From: Limnochordaceae bacterium
GTDB lineage: Bacteria; Bacillota; Limnochordia; Limnochordales; Geochordaceae
Reading direction: 5' to 3'
Assembly (NCBI GenBank): GCA_014896295.1
Contig: JADBKR010000008.1
Coordinates: 124,001 to 188,000 of the forward strand
Length of the DNA: 64,000 bases
Numbering within the stretch: the first letter of the stretch is position 1; every line of letters begins with the position of its first letter. This document shows, one piece after another, positions 61,526 to 64,000 of this stretch. A program made the position numbers and the translations under genes. The notes below the pieces were generated by a model that made no database searches, had not been told where the DNA came from, and was given only the letters and a program-made list of their open reading frames with translations.

Positions 61526-62647
61526 ATGCGGGCTCGTGACGTCGCCCGTCGCGCCGGGCTTTGGCTCCTCGGTGCCGGCGCCCTGGCCGTGGCCGTGGCC
61601 ATCACCGCCGCCCCCGTGCCGGTCGCTCGGGCAGCCCAGGAGCGAACCCCTGCCACGCCCCCGGTCTCCCTCACGCTGAACGAGGCGCTGGCCCGGGCGC
61701 TCGCCCGATCCGCCGACGTGGAGCTCGCCCGGGTGGCCGTCGAGGAGAAGGATCTGGCCGTGACCGAGGCCCAGGTGGGCGAGGCAGAGGGGCAGGCACG
61801 GCGGGTGTTGCGCCAGGCGCTCCAGGACCGGGAGGTGGCCCGCAACGCCTTTCTCTCGGCGGTCCATGGCGTGGCGGTGCAGGTCGAGGAGTCGTATTAC
61901 GACCTCCTGCGCCAGCGCGAGACCCTCGCCGTGCGTTCGCAGACCCTCCAGCAGGCCCGCCGCCAGCTGCAGCTGGCCGAAGCGCGGTTCCGGGCGGGGA
62001 TGATCTCCCGCCAGGAACTGAGCGAGGCGAAGGATGCCGCCCAAAGCGCCCAGGAAGGGGTCGACCAGGCCAACCGGGCGCTTTCTGTGGCGCAGGCGAC
62101 GCTGCGCGCCCTGGTGGGGCTGGAACCGGGCGCTCCGTTCACTCCGGCGGACAGCGTGCCGCTCGAGCTCATCGAACCGGACCTCGAGGCCGGGCTCGAG
62201 TCGGCCCTGGCCAACCGGAGGGAAATCCGCGAGGCGCAGGCGGCCGTGCGTTTCGCTCGAGAGCAGGTGCAGGCCTCCGACAATCCCTACACCCCGCCCG
62301 TCGAACTCCAGCGCGCGAAGCTCGCCCTGCGGCGGGCCGAGCTGCAGCTGCGGCAGACCCAGGACAAGGTGGCCGGCGAGGTGCGTTCGCAGTGGGTGCA
62401 GCTTTCGGCGGCCCGGCAAAGGGTAGAGGCGACGCGGCGGGCCCGGGAGCTGGCGGCCTCCCGGCTCGCCATCGCCCAGGCGCGCTACGACGCCGGGCAG
62501 ATCGCCATGCTCGACCTGCTGAAGGCGCAGGCGGACGACGCGTCGGCCCGGCTGGAGGCGGTCGGCGCCGTCTGGGACTACAACCTGCAGAAGGCGCGGT
62601 GGCTGCGGGCGATCGCCACGGCGCCGCTGCCGCCGTTGCCGGCCTGA
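61526..62647 (+). CDS. TolC-like outer membrane efflux protein
   Basis: 373 residues with a signal peptide (about 1-36, ending ARAA). LTLNEALARALARSADVELARVAVEEKD opens the first OEP repeat; long alpha-helical hairpins follow, with QARYDAGQIAMLDLLKAQADDASARLEA closing. This is the periplasmic channel family of outer-membrane efflux proteins. It begins 4 nt after the ATPase stop. The presence of such a protein implies an outer membrane. Confidence 0.88.
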   Translation: MRARDVARRAGLWLLGAGALAVAVAITAAPVPVARAAQERTPATPPVSLTLNEALARALARSADVELARVAVEEKDLAVTEAQVGEAEGQARRVLRQALQDREVARNAFLSAVHGVAVQVEESYYDLLRQRETLAVRSQTLQQARRQLQLAEARFRAGMISRQELSEAKDAAQSAQEGVDQANRALSVAQATLRALVGLEPGAPFTPADSVPLELIEPDLEAGLESALANRREIREAQAAVRFAREQVQASDNPYTPPVELQRAKLALRRAELQLRQTQDKVAGEVRSQWVQLSAARQRVEATRRARELAASRLAIAQARYDAGQIAMLDLLKAQADDASARLEAVGAVWDYNLQKARWLRAIATAPLPPLPA

Positions 62648-62698
62648 GCTGGAGCAGTGGATGGCGGCGTGGCAGGACGGCCGGGAGCGCGTCGAGCC

Positions 62699-64000
62699 AT
62701 GAGGCAGCCCTTCCCTGACCGGCGGCGTAGCATCGCCGCAGCCGTTCTGGCAGCGACGACGATCCTGGCGCCGCCTGCCGGGAGCGTGCACGCAGCCTCC
62801 GAAACGACCTACCGGCTCTCCGAGTACCTGCGCGCGGCGCTCTCCTCCGGGCCTGCCGCGGTGCAGGCCCGGATCGACCAGGAGCGGATCCTCCTGCAGG
62901 AGCGGCTCGACGGAGAGCGAAAGCGGCCGGTCCTCTCGGCCCACGGGTCGGCGGCGCTGCAGCCAAACTTCGAGGGCCGCCCGGAGCCCAACGATCCGGC
63001 GAGCCCGCCGCGTGGAGAGGTGGGGTTCACCCTATCCAAAGGCCCCAGCCCGGTCGAGGCCATGCACCGGCGCGCAGGCGAGTGCCGGTGCGGCCGGTAG
63101 CGCTGCGGCCGGTACCGCCGGTACCGCCGGCGGGCCTGCCTCTTCGGAAGCCTGGAGCCTCGATCTCTCGGTCGCGTGGCAGGCGCAATCCGACCCCTGG
63201 CAGTGGGATCGGCGGCCGGCGCAGCTGAGCGTGACGTATACCCGTCCCCTGTGGCCGCCCGTGCTGACCGACCCCACCGGCTTCGAGGCACGCCGGGTGC
63301 GCGCCGGGCAGCGGCAGCGGCAGCTCACCGTCGACGCGCTCCAGACGTTCTACGGCCTGCAACAGGCCTTTGCGGCCTACCGCACGACGTGGGGGCGGGC
63401 CGCGCTCGCCCAGCAGCGCTACGAAGCAGCTCAGGCTCTCGTCGAGGCGGGGGCGAGAGGGCCGGCGGACCTGCTCCGGGCGCAGGACGACCTGGCGCAG
63501 TCCCGCAAGGAGCTGCGCGAGGCGTGGCGGCGCACCCGTGACGCTCTCGTGGCTTTCACGAGCACGGCAGGGTTGCCGCTGCCGGGCTTCGCCGGCGCCA
63601 CCACGCCCCCGGCCCCGGAAGCCCTGGGGCTCGAGCTGGTAGACGATCTGCGGTGGGAGGGAGCCCTGCGCTCTCTGGCCTCCCTCGTGGGGATCGAGGA
63701 CGGCTCCCGGCTCGACGCCCTCACCACCTGGCAAAGCACCGGGCAAGAGGAGGCGCTCATCCAAGCCTGGCACTCCCGTGCGCTCGAGGCCCATCCCGAC
63801 GTCGCCGACGCCAGGCTGGCCGTGCAGGAGGCGGAGGTGCAGCTCGCCCGGGCGCGCCAGGCCGCGGGGCCGTCGGTACAGTTTTCGGCGGGAGTCGTGG
63901 CGGTCCTCGAACCCGGCCAGCGGGCGGACCCAAGGTTGACCATGAGCCTGTCCCAGCCGCTCTGGGCGCCCGCCCTCGGCCCCGGCGTGCAGGAGGCGGC
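62699..64000 (+). CDS. Second TolC-like outer membrane efflux protein, apparent frameshift, 3' truncated by window
   Basis: The ATG at 62699 starts a signal peptide (ending VHAA) and an OEP-like start TYRLSEYLRAALSSG, reaching GEVGFTLSKGPSPVEA, then stops at 63100. From about 63066 the next frame is coding: TGAQASAGAAGSAAG, then LSVTYTRPLWPPVLTD, LQTFYGLQQAFAAYRTTWG, and helical repeats with AHPDVADARLAVQEAEVQLARARQ up to the window end. One base too many near 63058-63065 would explain this. It is a second, divergent TolC-type protein next to the first. Confidence 0.75.

Overview
The window comes from a bacterium with very high GC content and strong G/C bias at third codon positions. GTG and TTG starts are common and gene overlaps of 4 nt (ATGA) occur repeatedly. 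The gene set points to the Bacillota: Rex, a heptaprenyl-diphosphate-synthase/MenG pair, type III pantothenate kinase, RlmH, formate-THF ligase, a basic amino acid decarboxylase of the Bacillus type, YjbQ and LacI/GntR sugar regulators. Two TolC-type outer-membrane proteins beside a MacA/MacB-like exporter imply an outer membrane. A diderm, high-GC Bacillota lineage such as Limnochordia is my best inference; no rRNA is present to test it. I saw no tRNA, rRNA, CRISPR, transposase or prophage.

Layout. 1-8.5 kb (+): a MoxR-DUF58-VWA cluster with an unusual triple-VWA membrane protein. 8.5-19.7 kb (-): ndk and formate-THF ligase; two tatC genes, tatA and a MogA/MoaB protein; a Rex-menG-prenyl synthase operon; rlmH; a phosphohexomutase; a LacI regulator with its own promoter, operator and terminator; and a zincin. 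19.8-24.3 kb (+): coaX, a flippase-like membrane protein, a cell-wall amidase, DUF72 and an NlpC/P60 homologue lacking its catalytic Cys. 24.3-29.6 kb (-): a complete branched-chain amino acid type ABC importer (livJHMGF) coupled to a LysM/peptidoglycan-binding protein. 29.8-34.6 kb (+): an overlapping chain of a PAP2-GDPD fusion, a HAD-MutY fusion and a PHP phosphoesterase. 34.6-41.4 kb: OsmC, YjbQ, a class A beta-lactamase-like protein, a PLP decarboxylase, two further amidases, a CofE-like protein and a CoA-type Nudix hydrolase.

41.5-46 kb (+): LacI regulator plus binding protein and two permeases of a carbohydrate ABC importer; the ATPase is not here. 46-49.3 kb (-): biotin carboxylase, a carrier protein whose biotin-accepting Lys is Asn, and MeaB. 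49.7-52.2 kb (+): a sulfur module of DsrE, TusA, a sulfide:quinone-oxidoreductase-like flavoprotein and DUF1641, behind a promoter with a CsoR/CstR-like operator. 52.2-56.4 kb: a GntR/HutC regulator divergent from a ROK kinase, SIS-domain protein and AnmK, a probable amino-sugar/wall-recycling unit. 56.5-64 kb (+): two MacB-type permeases, a membrane-fusion protein, an ATPase and two TolC-like proteins, the last running off the window.

Seven otherwise well-conserved genes each need exactly one single-base shift to read through. Several of these fall in short C/G or A runs. I treat them as probable sequence or assembly indels rather than a wave of real pseudogenes, and annotate the whole corrected gene in each case.
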